Shown piece by piece: positions 30,699 to 41,668 of a DNA stretch of 64,000 bases. Both the position numbers and the translations under genes were made by a program. The number at the start of each line of letters is the position of its first letter. Positions within the stretch are counted from its first letter, which is position 1. The notes beneath the pieces were generated by a model. It did not search any database. It was given only the letters and a program-made list of their open reading frames with translations, and was not told the DNA's origin. This DNA is from Luteimonas sp. JM171 (lineage in GTDB: Bacteria > Pseudomonadota > Gammaproteobacteria > Xanthomonadales > Xanthomonadaceae), in the NCBI RefSeq assembly GCF_001717465.1, contig NZ_CP017074.1:1888873-1952872 (forward strand), read 5' to 3'.

Positions 30699-31465
30699 GC
30701 CGCGAGGCCGTTGCCCGCGCCGGCCACTTCACCACCATGCAGGTGCGGGGCGGCGCGGTGCAGGGCCTGGAGCTGCACCTGGCGCGGCTGGTGGAAGCCT
30801 CGGGTCAGCTCTACGGCGCCAGTCCCGGGACAACCCTCTTGAGGCGGCACATCCGCGAGGCACTGGCGGACGGTGGGCAGACCGCAGGCGATTGCATCGT
30901 CAGGGTCCGGATCCTGCCCCCTTTCCCCGAAGGCCCGAGGGACGGCAAAGCGTGGATTTCGGATGAGCAGCCGCCCGTGGCCGTGGATATCGAGCCCCCG
31001 CGGCGGCCCCCAGCCGCACCGCTGCGATTGCGCACCCATCCGGGCCTGCGCGCGCTGCCATCGGTCAAGCACCTGGCGCTTGGATTCCAGCTGCAGGCGC
31101 GGACGCAGGCGAGGGCGGCGGGATTCGACGATGCGTTGCTGCTGGCGCCGGATGGCCGGATCAGCGAAGGCACGTTCTGGAACATCGTATTCTGGGACGG
31201 TCAGGCGTTTGCCTGGCCCGACGCCCCGGCGCTGGCCGGCGTAACCCTGCAACTGCTGCGCGGAGCGGTGGAGCAGGCCCGGATCCCGCAGGCGCGCAGG
31301 GCACTCACCGTGGACTCTCTGGCGGGCCTGGTGGCGGGATTCGCGCTCAACAGCACCGGCATCGCGGTCATTGACGCCATCGATGACCACCGGTTCCCAG
31401 GTGATCCGGACGCGGAGCGGCGTATGCGGGAATTGCTGGCCGGAGTGCCGTGGGATCCGCTGTAG
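30695..31465 (+). CDS. class IV PLP aminotransferase, PabC-like
   Basis: The 256-residue product belongs to the aminodeoxychorismate lyase/branched-chain aminotransferase fold. PSVKHLA near residue 125 carries the expected PLP lysine, and the block [20 protein letters not shown] is the family's phosphate-binding signature. PabC (folate synthesis) is the most likely role, but a D-amino-acid or branched-chain transaminase cannot be excluded. The GTG start overlaps the ffh stop (GTGA). Its place between ffh and rpsP is not the usual order in enterobacteria. Confidence 0.8.
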   Translation: MSREAVARAGHFTTMQVRGGAVQGLELHLARLVEASGQLYGASPGTTLLRRHIREALADGGQTAGDCIVRVRILPPFPEGPRDGKAWISDEQPPVAVDIEPPRRPPAAPLRLRTHPGLRALPSVKHLALGFQLQARTQARAAGFDDALLLAPDGRISEGTFWNIVFWDGQAFAWPDAPALAGVTLQLLRGAVEQARIPQARRALTVDSLAGLVAGFALNSTGIAVIDAIDDHRFPGDPDAERRMRELLAGVPWDPL

Positions 31466-31494
31466 CAGGACTACCGCAGGGCGGTTGCCTGCGC

Positions 31495-31500
31495 TACAAT
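31495..31500 (+). promoter_or_regulatory. -10 element for rpsP operon
   Basis: TACAAT lies 51 nt upstream of the rpsP ATG; no strong -35 at the right distance. Confidence 0.45.
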
Positions 31501-31551
31501 TTCCCGCTTACCTCGCCGTCCTGGCGACTGGGCAACACAGGAAATCCCGAA

Positions 31552-31824
31552 ATGGTCAAGATCCGCATGACCCGCGGCGGCGCCAAGAAGCGTCCGTTCT
31601 ACCACATCATCGTCACCGATTCGCGCAGCGCGCGCGACGGCCGCAACATCGAGCGCCTGGGCTATTACAACCCTGTCGCCACCGGCGCCGAGAAGCGCGT
31701 GGTGCTGGATACCGACCGCGTCGACCACTGGGTCGGCCAGGGTGCGCAGCTGAGCGACAAGGTCCGCGCCCTGTACAAGGAAGCAAAGAAGGCCGCCGCT
31801 GAAGCTCCGGCCCAGGCTGCCTGA
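31552..31824 (+). CDS. rpsP: 30S ribosomal protein S16
   Basis: S16 is a 16S rRNA-binding assembly protein. The 90-residue product starts [20 protein letters not shown] and has the family block [12 protein letters not shown]; the C-terminal tail is Ala/Lys-rich. The start is fixed by the conserved N-terminus, although the frame stays open upstream to 31450. It opens the conserved rpsP-rimM-trmD-rplS operon, with rimM 35 nt on. Confidence 0.98.
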   Translation: MVKIRMTRGGAKKRPFYHIIVTDSRSARDGRNIERLGYYNPVATGAEKRVVLDTDRVDHWVGQGAQLSDKVRALYKEAKKAAAEAPAQAA

Positions 31825-31859
31825 TTCGCCCGGCCGCGCGCCGCGCGGCCGCTTCCCGC

Positions 31860-32381
31860 ATGAGCGATTCCGCACGGCGCATCCTGCTGGGCAGGGTCAT
31901 CGGCGCCTTCGGCGTGCGCGGTGAGGTCAAGCTCGATTCCTTCACCGAGCCGCGCGCGCAGATCCTCCGCTACCAGCCATGGATCCTGCGCGACGCCCGC
32001 GGCGGCGAGCGCGAGCTCTCGGGCGTGCGCGCGCGAGAGACCGCCAAGGGTCTGGTGGCCCGGTTCCCTGATGTCGACGACCGCGATGCCGCCGAGGCGT
32101 TGCGGGGGTGCGAGGTGTTCGTGCCCCGATCCGCGCTGCCGCCACCGGCGGAGGGCGAGTTCTACTGGGTGGACCTGGAAGGGCTGCAGGTCCTCACGCT
32201 CGAGGGCGTGAGCCTGGGCACGGTGTCGCACCTGTTCCCCACGGGCGCCAACGACGTGGTGGTGGTGCGCGGCGGCCGCGATGGCCGCGAGCGGATGATC
32301 CCCTTCGTCCGGCCCGACTTCGTGCGCGAGATCGACTTCCAGGCTGGCACCATGACCGTCGACTGGGACCCGGAATTCTGA
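31860..32381 (+). CDS. rimM: 16S rRNA maturation factor RimM
   Basis: RimM binds S19 and assists 30S head assembly. The 173-residue product has the N-terminal RimM domain ([20 protein letters not shown]) and the C-terminal PRC-barrel ([14 protein letters not shown], then [20 protein letters not shown]). Length fits. trmD begins one base after the stop, so translation is probably coupled. Confidence 0.96.
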   Translation: MSDSARRILLGRVIGAFGVRGEVKLDSFTEPRAQILRYQPWILRDARGGERELSGVRARETAKGLVARFPDVDDRDAAEALRGCEVFVPRSALPPPAEGEFYWVDLEGLQVLTLEGVSLGTVSHLFPTGANDVVVVRGGRDGRERMIPFVRPDFVREIDFQAGTMTVDWDPEF

Positions 32382-32382
32382 G

Positions 32383-33120
32383 ATGCGCGTGGACGTGGTC
32401 AGCCTGTTCCCCGACTTCGTGGCCGGCTGCGCCGGCTTCGGGGTGGTTGGCCGTGCGGTGGAGCGCGGCCTGCTGTCGGTGAACGGCTGGAACCCGCGCG
32501 ACTACGCCGAAGGCAACTATCGCCGCGTCGACGATCGCCCGTTCGGCGGCGGTCCCGGCATGGTGATGATGATCGACCCCCTGCGCGCGGCGATCCGCGC
32601 CGCCCGGGCCGCCGATCCGGCCCCCGCGCGGCTGGTCTACCTGAGTCCGCAGGGCCGGCCGCTGGACCAGCCCACGGTGCGCGAGCTGGCCTCGCGCGAA
32701 CGCCTGTTCCTGCTGTGCGGGCGCTACGAGGGCGTGGACGAACGCCTGGTACGGGCCGAGGTCGACGAGGAGCTGTCGATCGGCGATTACGTGCTCTCCG
32801 GCGGCGAGCTGGCGGCCGCGGTGGTGATCGACGCCGTGGCGCGGCTGCAGGAAGGGGCGCTGAACGACGCCGAGTCCGCCGCCCAGGACAGTTTCGATGC
32901 GGACGGCCTGCTGGACTGCCCGCATTACACCAAGCCGGCCAGCCACGAACTGGGCGACGTCCCGGACGTGCTGCTGTCAGGCAACCATGCCGAAATCGAC
33001 CGCTGGCGCCGCCAGCAGGCGCTGCTGCGCACCTGGCAGCGGCGTCCGGAGCTGCTTGAGAAGGCGACGCTCGACGACGCAGACCGCAGGTTCCTCGCCG
33101 GGCTGCAGGCCGGGGTTTGA
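32383..33120 (+). CDS. trmD: tRNA (guanine-37-N1) methyltransferase
   Basis: TrmD methylates G37 of tRNAs with SAM, preventing +1 frameshifts. The 245-residue SPOUT enzyme has the family blocks [26 protein letters not shown] and [13 protein letters not shown] (the knot that binds SAM), then HYTKPASH and [10 protein letters not shown]. The stop codon overlaps the -35-like TTGAAT of the rplS promoter. Confidence 0.97.
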   Translation: MRVDVVSLFPDFVAGCAGFGVVGRAVERGLLSVNGWNPRDYAEGNYRRVDDRPFGGGPGMVMMIDPLRAAIRAARAADPAPARLVYLSPQGRPLDQPTVRELASRERLFLLCGRYEGVDERLVRAEVDEELSIGDYVLSGGELAAAVVIDAVARLQEGALNDAESAAQDSFDADGLLDCPHYTKPASHELGDVPDVLLSGNHAEIDRWRRQQALLRTWQRRPELLEKATLDDADRRFLAGLQAGV

Positions 33121-33147
33121 ATTCCCTGGCCGGTATCCGGCTATAAT
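33117..33147 (+). promoter_or_regulatory. promoter for rplS overlapping the trmD stop
   Basis: TTGAAT (33117-33122) overlaps the trmD TGA and precedes a perfect TATAAT (33142-33147) by 19 bp. It would allow L19 to be made at a higher rate than RimM and TrmD. Predicted leader about 78 nt. Confidence 0.55.
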
Positions 33148-33231
33148 AGGCGGCTGCGCCCGATCGCAGCCCATGCCAAGAGCGTGCGTCCACGTGCACC
33201 ACGCCTACAACGACACCAACAGGCCACCGCC

Positions 33232-33708
33232 ATGAACACCAAGCCTTCCCTGAATACCCTTCTGCAGGACTTCGAGTCCGCGCAGGCCACCCGCGAGCTT
33301 CCCCAGTTTGGCCCGGGCGACACCGTCGTCGTCAACGTCAAGGTCAAGGAAGGCAACCGCGAGCGCATCCAGGCCTATGAGGGCGTGGTGATCGCGCGCA
33401 CCAGCGCCGGCCTGAACTCCTCGTTCACCGTGCGCAAGATCTCCCACGGCTTCGGCGTCGAGCGCGTGTTCCAGGATCACAGCGCCGCGATTGATTCGGT
33501 CGAGGTGAAGCGCCGCGGCGCCGTGCGCGCCAGCAAGCTGTACTACCTGCGTGGCCTGGAAGGCCGCAAGGCGCGCATCAAGGAGGACCTGTCCGCCCGT
33601 GCCCGCGCCCGCAACGCCAAGGCCCGCGAGGACGCCGCCGCCGCTGCTGCGGCCGCGGCGGCTGCTGCCGAAGCGCCGGCCGAGTCGGCCGAGCCCGCCG
33701 CCGAGTAA
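33232..33708 (+). CDS. rplS: 50S ribosomal protein L19
   Basis: L19 sits at the 30S-50S interface. The 158-residue product has [20 protein letters not shown], the [16 protein letters not shown] block and [19 protein letters not shown]. It carries an extra Ala/Glu-rich tail ([20 protein letters not shown]), longer than the 115 residues of E. coli L19. ATG 33232 matches the family start; the upstream open frame to 33184 is not needed. A terminator follows. Confidence 0.97.
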   Translation: MNTKPSLNTLLQDFESAQATRELPQFGPGDTVVVNVKVKEGNRERIQAYEGVVIARTSAGLNSSFTVRKISHGFGVERVFQDHSAAIDSVEVKRRGAVRASKLYYLRGLEGRKARIKEDLSARARARNAKAREDAAAAAAAAAAAAEAPAESAEPAAE

Positions 33709-33747
33709 TTGGCTGCCGCCAGCCGGCGGCGCCCGCAGATCCACCGG

Positions 33748-33769
33748 AAGGCCCGCGAAAGCGGGCTTT
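33748..33769 (+). terminator. intrinsic terminator after rplS
   Basis: The stem GCCCGC (33751-33756)/GCGGGC (33761-33766) is capped by a GAAA tetraloop, flanked by AAG and TTT. The T-run is short, so efficiency may be modest. Confidence 0.7.
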
Positions 33770-33825
33770 CCGCGTTTTCGCGGCATCAACGGGATGCGAC
33801 CACATGGTGGCGTAGGATCGGAGCC

Positions 33826-34224
33826 ATGGAACAAGCAACGGAAACCGTGCGCCTTGACCTGTGGCTCTGGGCCGCCCGTTTCTTCAAGACCAGGGCGCTG
33901 GCCAAGCAGGCGATCGAGACCGGCAAGGTCGAAGTCGGCGGACAGCGTGCGAAGCCGGCGCGCGCGGTCCGGCTCGGCGACGCACTGCGCGTGGTGCGCG
34001 GCGAGGAGATCTTCGAGATCGAGGTGGCCGCGCTGTCCGACAGCCGCGGTCCCGCCCGGGTAGCGCAGACGCTCTACGTCGAAACGGAGCAGTCGCGGGC
34101 CGAGCGCCTCGAGCGCCTTGCCCGGCTGCGCGCCGAGCGCGCCGGCTATCGCCCGCCGGAGCAGAAGCCTGACAAGCGCGCGCGGCGGTTGATCCGGGCA
34201 CTGGGCGACATCGACGCAAGCTGA
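33826..34224 (+). CDS. hslR: S4-domain heat-shock protein 15 homologue
   Basis: Hsp15 binds free 50S subunits carrying nascent chains and helps recycle them. The 132-residue product has an N-terminal S4 RNA-binding domain (RLDLWLWAARFFKTRALAKQAI, then GGQRAKPARAVRLGD) and a charged C-terminus (RPPEQKPDKRARRLI). The ATG at 33826 follows GGATCGGAG; the ORF open to 33709 overlaps the rplS end and is rejected. It is convergent with the MOSC gene by 15 nt. Confidence 0.93.
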   Translation: MEQATETVRLDLWLWAARFFKTRALAKQAIETGKVEVGGQRAKPARAVRLGDALRVVRGEEIFEIEVAALSDSRGPARVAQTLYVETEQSRAERLERLARLRAERAGYRPPEQKPDKRARRLIRALGDIDAS

Positions 34225-34239
34225 GCATCCGGCGATCGC

Positions 34240-34943
34240 TCAGCCGGCCGGCCTTCCCTCGATCCGCTTCTTCCAGTCTTCGACGCGTCCCGAGGCGAGC
34301 CTGCGTTCAAGCAATTTGCGCCACGACGGCACCAGCGGCAGTTCCAGAGCTTCCTCCAGGCGCCCGGCATCGAGCACCCGTTCGGCCAGCAGGCGCATCA
34401 GGCGATTCAAGGGCCAGTCCGGGAACGGGCGTTCCATGAGCGCGATCTCGTCGCCCGCACTCGCGGCGCCGGCCTGGAGCACGCGGTAGTACCAGCCGGT
34501 CCGCCCGGTGTCCTGCACCCGGCGCGCCATGTCCGGCACGCCGAAGCGGTCGTTGAGCTTCCAGCACGGCTGCCGCCCCTGGCTGACCTCCAGCACCGCG
34601 TCGCCGAGCGTCCAGCGATCGCCCAAACAGACGTTGGATTCGTCCATTCCCCTGGTGCTGATGTTTTCACCGAACGCACCAGGCTCCGCCAGTACCGGCG
34701 AGTCTCCGAGTTCGGCGCGCCACGCCGCGTAGTGGTCGAAGGGATAGTGGTGCACGGCTTTGTCGACGCCGCCGTGTACCCGGGTGTCAGCTTGCTCATC
34801 GCCTTCCAGCCCCAGCGGTCCGATGTACACCTTCCCGGCGCGGGGCGTCTTGGCGATGGCGCTCCGCTTGCCGGGACGGGAGTAGGGGACGGCGACGCCG
34901 GTCAACAGGGCGCGTACCCGGACGCCATGAGGGGATGGGGCGT

Positions 34944-34947
<4 letters not shown>
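34240..34947 (-). CDS. MOSC-domain protein, YiiM type
   Basis: MOSC proteins handle sulfur bound to molybdenum cofactor; the YiiM branch detoxifies N-hydroxylated compounds such as base analogues. The 235-residue product has the MOSC core ([20 protein letters not shown], then GENI and [12 protein letters not shown], whose cysteine is conserved) and a C-terminal 3-alpha region. The GTG start overlaps the mutS stop (GTGA). A link with mutS fits clearance of mutagenic base analogues, but that is inference. Confidence 0.88.
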
Positions 34948-37526
<2,579 letters not shown>

Positions 37527-37605
37527 GCAGGTCTCGGCGGGGGATCGGGTTCGGGCAGGGAATCCCCGATGATATCGTCTGCATCCGGATGGAGAACCCT
37601 GGAAC

Positions 37606-38256
37606 GTGCTGGAAACGCTTCCCGATGGTTGGCAGGTACTCCCGCGCGACTTCTACCGGCGCCATCCGGTGGAGGTGGCGCCCGAGCTGCTGAACATGAT
37701 CCTGGTGCGCGACGACGGCCGCGCCGGGCGGATCGTGGAAGTCGAGGCCTATGGCGGCGCGGACGATCCCGCCGCGCATTCCTACCGCGGCAAGACCGCG
37801 CGCAACGCCACCATGTTCGGCGAGCCGGGCCACCTGTACGTGTACTTCACCTATGGCATCCACTGGGGCTCGAACGCGGTGTGCGGTGAAGTGGGCGAGG
37901 GTACCGGGGTGCTGCTGCGGGCAATCGAGCCGATCCGCGGCATCGAGCTGATGCGGCCGCTGCGGCCCAAGGCCAGGCGCGACCGCGACATCGGCAGTGG
38001 CCCGGGCAAGCTGTCGCAGGCCATGGGCATCACCGGTGAGCTGGACGGCGCCGACCTGGTGGCGGCGGATCGTGGCGTCATCATCGTCACCGACGGGTTG
38101 CCGCCGCCGACCGAGCCGGTGGTCGGGCCGCGGATCGGGATCAGCCGGGCGAAGGAGTTCCCGTGGCGCTGGCACGTTCCGGACCACGACCACGTGTCGG
38201 TGCGTCCGCCGCGCCGTCCCCGTGCGCCGCGCCAATCGGGTCCTCGATCTGGATGA
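37606..38256 (+). CDS. 3-methyladenine DNA glycosylase, AAG/MPG family
   Basis: This enzyme excises alkylated and deaminated purines. The 216-residue product has the AAG family blocks [10 protein letters not shown] (catalytic Glu), [28 protein letters not shown] and [11 protein letters not shown]. The C-terminus is a short Arg/Pro-rich tail. The GTG start at 37606 is preceded by GGAGAACCCTGGAAC. It is convergent with ligD across a hairpin. A second, unrelated glycosylase of AlkA type lies at 59459-60133. Confidence 0.93.
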   Translation: MLETLPDGWQVLPRDFYRRHPVEVAPELLNMILVRDDGRAGRIVEVEAYGGADDPAAHSYRGKTARNATMFGEPGHLYVYFTYGIHWGSNAVCGEVGEGTGVLLRAIEPIRGIELMRPLRPKARRDRDIGSGPGKLSQAMGITGELDGADLVAADRGVIIVTDGLPPPTEPVVGPRIGISRAKEFPWRWHVPDHDHVSVRPPRRPRAPRQSGPRSG

Positions 38257-38261
38257 GGTTG

Positions 38262-38295
38262 CCGTGCTGCCACGCGTCCGCGCCCGGCAGCACGG
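38262..38295. terminator. hairpin between convergent glycosylase and ligD genes
   Basis: CCGTGCTGCC (38262-38271) pairs perfectly with GGCAGCACGG (38286-38295) around a 14-nt loop. There is no T-run, so termination is uncertain; it may protect 3' ends. Confidence 0.5.
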
Positions 38296-38307
38296 GTATG
38301 AACGGCT

Positions 38308-40866
38308 TCAGTCCTCGGCCCAGTGGGAGAGATCCTGCTCGATCCGGTCGATGCCCTCCCACGGATCCTTGCGCCGGCGGCGCAGCATGGCGGGCACCTC
38401 GTCCAGGGTGAAGGCGTTGGCGCGCTTGAGTTTTGAAAGCGCGCCCCAGCCCAGCGGCATCGCCACCGGCGCACCGGGGCGGGCGCGCAGCGAGTACGAC
38501 GCCACCGCGGTGGCGCCGCGCCCGTTGCGCAGGTAGTCCACGAAGATGCGCTTGTTGCGCAGGCGCTTGCTGGCGCTGGCCAGGAACCGGTGCGGCTCCG
38601 ACTGCGCCAGCGCGTCGGCAAAACCGTGGGCGAAGCGCTTGGTCAGGTCCCAATCGCAGCCCGGATTGAGCGGCACCACCACGTGCAGGCCCTTGCCGCC
38701 GGACACGCGCAGGAACGATTCCAGCTCCAGCCCGGCCAGCAGCCGGCGGATGTCATTGGCCGCGCGCTTGACCTCGGCAAACGGCACGTCCGGCCCCGGG
38801 TCCAGGTCGAACACCACCCGGTCGGCTACGTCAGGGTTGGCGGCATGCGACCCCCACGGGTGGAACTCCAGCGCGTTGAACTGCACCAGCTCCATCAGCG
38901 CCGCCGCATCCTCCACCACCAGGTAGAAGGCGTTGGCCCCGCTTTCCTCCTTCAGCTTCACCGAGGACACCAGCTCCAGCCCGGCGGTGTGGTGCTTCTG
39001 GAAAAAGCACGGCTTGGCCACGCCGCTGGGGCAGCGGATGATCGACAGCGGCCGCCCGGCGATTTCCGGCAGCAGGTGGTCGAGCACCGCAGCGTAGTAG
39101 TCCCAGACCTGGCGCTTGCTGATCCCGTCTTCGGGGAACAGCACCTTGTTGGGGCTGGAGAGCTTGGGCAGGTCGCGGCCGGCTGTATCGGCCGGTTTGG
39201 CTTTCGGCGCCTTGCCGGCACCCGCTCCCCTGGATCGCGCTTTGGCAAGATCGGGCGCCTTCGCGCGGCTGCCGCGGTCCGAATCCGCCAGATCGTCCAC
39301 GTCCTTGTCCCAGCGCACCGCCTTGAGCGAGGGCTGGCGCAGCAGTTGCTGGCGGCCGATGCCGCGGAAGAACACCTCCACCACGAACTTCGGCGCAAAC
39401 CAGGTCGCCGTGCGCAGGTCGGTGTCGGTGGGGCCCACGTGCGCGGTCGGCTTCTTCCCGCCGCCATTGCCGAGCTTCTTCGTTACCTCGCGCATCAGCT
39501 CGTCGCTGAATCCGGTGCCCACGCGGCCCACGTACAGCCAACCGTGGTCCGGATCGGGCCTGGCCAGGAGCAGCGAGCCGAAGCCCTTGCGGCTGCCCTT
39601 GGGCGCGGTATAACCCACCACCGCGAACTCGTCGCTGGCCAGGCGCTTGGTCTTGCGCCAGTCGTTGCCGCGGCCGCCGTGGTAGGCCCGGTCGCCGCGC
39701 TTGGAAATGATGCCCTCGAAGTGCTGGTCGCCGGCAAGCTGGTAGGCGGCGTCGCCGTCAGCCTTGATATGGGAGCTGTACGCCAGCTGCTTCGGCGCAT
39801 CTTCCAGCAACTCCTGCAGCAGCGCCTTGCGGTCGGTGAGCGCCGCCCGGGTGATGTCCACGCCGTCGATGTGCAGCAGGTCGAACAGCACCAGCGACAG
39901 CACGCCCTGGCGCTCCCCGGAGAGGGTGGACTGCAGCAGGTTGAAGTCGCTGGTGGCGCCCGCGCCGGCAATCAGCTCGCCGTCGAGCGCAGCGGATTTC
40001 AGGCCCAGCGCCTCGATGCCCGCGCGGATGTCCGGCAGCCGGTCGGTCCACTCCAGCGCATTGCGCGACCACAGCCGCGCCTTGCCATCGGCCACCGTGG
40101 CCAGGATCCGGTAGCCGTCCCACTTGAGTTCGTGCAGCCACTGGTCGCCGCGCGGCGGGCTTTCCCCCAGCTTGGCGAGCTGCGGCTCGAACGGCCCGGT
40201 GGGCGCTTCGGCCTCCTGGGCCCCGTCCCGCGCCAGCGCCTTCTTCTTCCACTGCCGGCGCCTGGGCCGCGCGGCCGGCACGGACTTCAGCCTGTGCCGC
40301 TTGGCCTTGCCGGTCCCCGCGCGCCTGGCATCTTCGGCCGGGGGAGGGGTGACGTCCGCGAGCAGGTCGTCGGCCTCCAGCTCGCCCGCGTAGTCATCCC
40401 TGTGCTTGAACAGCAGCCACTGCGGCTGCCGCGCCGGCTTGCCCGAACGCACAAGGTGCCAGCCGCCCTTGAGCTTCCGCCCGAACAGCTCGAAGCGCAG
40501 GTGGCCCTTGGCCAGTTGCGCCTCCGGATCGCCCTCGGTGGCCCAGATACCGTGGTCGAACTGCGCCACGTGTCCCCCGCCGTACTGGTCCCTGGGGATC
40601 TCGCCTTCGAAACCCGCGTAATCCAGCGGGTGGTCTTCCACCTCCACCGCCATCCGCTTCACCTGCGGGTCGTAGCTCGGCCCCTTGGGAACCGCCCAGC
40701 TCTTGAGCGCATCGCCCACCTGCAGGCGGAAGTCGTAATGGCGGCGGCTGGCGTGGTGCAGCTGCACCACGAAGATCGGCCGCTTGCCTTTCGGCGGTAC
40801 CTTGCCCGGCTCCGGCTCGCGGGTCCTGTCGAAGCTGCGCTTGCGCCGGTAGTCCGCCAGGCTCAT
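38308..40866 (-). CDS. ligD: ATP-dependent DNA ligase D (multidomain NHEJ ligase)
   Basis: LigD processes and seals double-strand breaks in bacterial end-joining with Ku. The 852-residue product has, in order, the 3'-phosphoesterase domain (HHASRRHYDFRLQ), a Lys/Arg-rich linker, the ligase domain with nucleotidyl lysine ELKWDGYR and GTGFSD, and a polymerase/primase domain (DRVVFDLDPG, SGGKGLHVVVPL). This is the Pseudomonas-type order. Ku is not in the window. DUF3606 lies 12 nt upstream on the same strand, so they probably share a transcript. Confidence 0.96.
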   Translation of the reverse strand: MSLADYRRKRSFDRTREPEPGKVPPKGKRPIFVVQLHHASRRHYDFRLQVGDALKSWAVPKGPSYDPQVKRMAVEVEDHPLDYAGFEGEIPRDQYGGGHVAQFDHGIWATEGDPEAQLAKGHLRFELFGRKLKGGWHLVRSGKPARQPQWLLFKHRDDYAGELEADDLLADVTPPPAEDARRAGTGKAKRHRLKSVPAARPRRRQWKKKALARDGAQEAEAPTGPFEPQLAKLGESPPRGDQWLHELKWDGYRILATVADGKARLWSRNALEWTDRLPDIRAGIEALGLKSAALDGELIAGAGATSDFNLLQSTLSGERQGVLSLVLFDLLHIDGVDITRAALTDRKALLQELLEDAPKQLAYSSHIKADGDAAYQLAGDQHFEGIISKRGDRAYHGGRGNDWRKTKRLASDEFAVVGYTAPKGSRKGFGSLLLARPDPDHGWLYVGRVGTGFSDELMREVTKKLGNGGGKKPTAHVGPTDTDLRTATWFAPKFVVEVFFRGIGRQQLLRQPSLKAVRWDKDVDDLADSDRGSRAKAPDLAKARSRGAGAGKAPKAKPADTAGRDLPKLSSPNKVLFPEDGISKRQVWDYYAAVLDHLLPEIAGRPLSIIRCPSGVAKPCFFQKHHTAGLELVSSVKLKEESGANAFYLVVEDAAALMELVQFNALEFHPWGSHAANPDVADRVVFDLDPGPDVPFAEVKRAANDIRRLLAGLELESFLRVSGGKGLHVVVPLNPGCDWDLTKRFAHGFADALAQSEPHRFLASASKRLRNKRIFVDYLRNGRGATAVASYSLRARPGAPVAMPLGWGALSKLKRANAFTLDEVPAMLRRRRKDPWEGIDRIEQDLSHWAED

Positions 40867-40878
40867 GGCGCGGCGGGC

Positions 40879-41055
40879 TTACTTGCCCAGGTGGCGGCGC
40901 ACCGCATCGGCCGAGGTGCCCACCTGGTCCACCGCATCGCGCAGCTGCTGCTCGGACACGCCCAGCGCCCTGGTCCAGTACTGCCGCTCGTAGTCGGTGT
41001 TGACGTCAATGCGGTCGCGGTCGGGGGAGCCGGTCTTGTTCTTGTCGTCAGACAT
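40879..41055 (-). CDS. DUF3606 small protein
   Basis: The 58-residue product begins MSDDKNKTGSPDRDRIDVN and contains the DUF3606 core YERQYWTRALGVSEQQLRD, then AVRRHLGK. Function is unknown; the family is small, probably helical and often near stress or repair genes. AAGGTG lies upstream of the ATG at 41055; the frame is open to 41094 but without support. It precedes ligD by 12 nt. Confidence 0.85.
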   Translation of the reverse strand: MSDDKNKTGSPDRDRIDVNTDYERQYWTRALGVSEQQLRDAVDQVGTSADAVRRHLGK

Positions 41056-41198
41056 CGAAAAGCACCTTCGGGGCAGGGAGCCCCGACCATGCACCCGGTT
41101 TCGTCATTCCCTCGTGAACCAAAACTCAGGGCAACGCTGTATCTGGATGCTCCGGTTGTCGGGGACAGCGCGGCCGATACTGCGTCGGGGCGCCGGGC

Positions 41199-41280
41199 GG
41201 GGGTGGCCTCCAGTCTCCATGTCCCCCGGCCTCCGCTGCGCTGCGGCCTCCTCCTTTACTTACGACTGGAGGCCACCCCC
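41199..41280. repeat. family A palindromic element, copy A3 (reverse orientation)
   Basis: 17-bp arms (41199-41215 and 41264-41280), perfectly complementary, frame a 48-nt core (41216-41263) identical to that of A1 when read on the minus strand. The arms (ending CCTCCAGTC/GACTGGAGG) are unrelated at the inner end to those of A1 and A4. Outer GCGTCGGG/CCCGACGC would extend the pairing past a bulge on the left side. The gene-free stretch 41056-41668 holds A3 and A4. Confidence 0.9.
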
Positions 41281-41475
41281 ACCCGACGCTCCAGTTTCCG
41301 TACCCGGGCAGCATCAAGTCCCGGGAGGCGCGGGGGTCGGCACTACGCCCCCGGCGTCCAGCGTTTGCCATGGAACCGACGTCCCGCGCGCCGGCCCGGG
41401 CTTCTCCCGCGTCGAGCGTAGAGCCGACCTGCCGCACCCCGCGACCCAACCGATGCCCCAACCCTCCGAAGCCGA

Positions 41476-41581
41476 GCCCCGCCGTGGCCGGGAGGCCTTT
41501 TCGCGTAAGTAAAGGAGGAGGCCGTAGCGCAGCGGAGGCCGGGGGACATGGAGCGAAAAGGCCTCCCGGCCGCGGCGGGGC
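41476..41581. repeat. family A palindromic element, copy A4
   Basis: Arms (41476-41504 and 41553-41581) are identical to those of A1. The core (41505-41552) differs from A1 at one base (GGCCGTAGC for GGCCGCAGC). It lies 88 nt before the mrfA-like gene, in the same orientation. Confidence 0.92.
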
Positions 41582-41668
41582 CCCTCAGCTCAGGCCGCAC
41601 CCGTGCAGTCTCAACTCCTGAGTCACGCAAATCCGACACTCCAGCCCCCATCCGCCCGCCGCCACCGC

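Noticed and set aside
38590-41421. 943-codon plus-strand frame
   Set aside because: Antisense to ligD and DUF3606 and runs into repeat A3.
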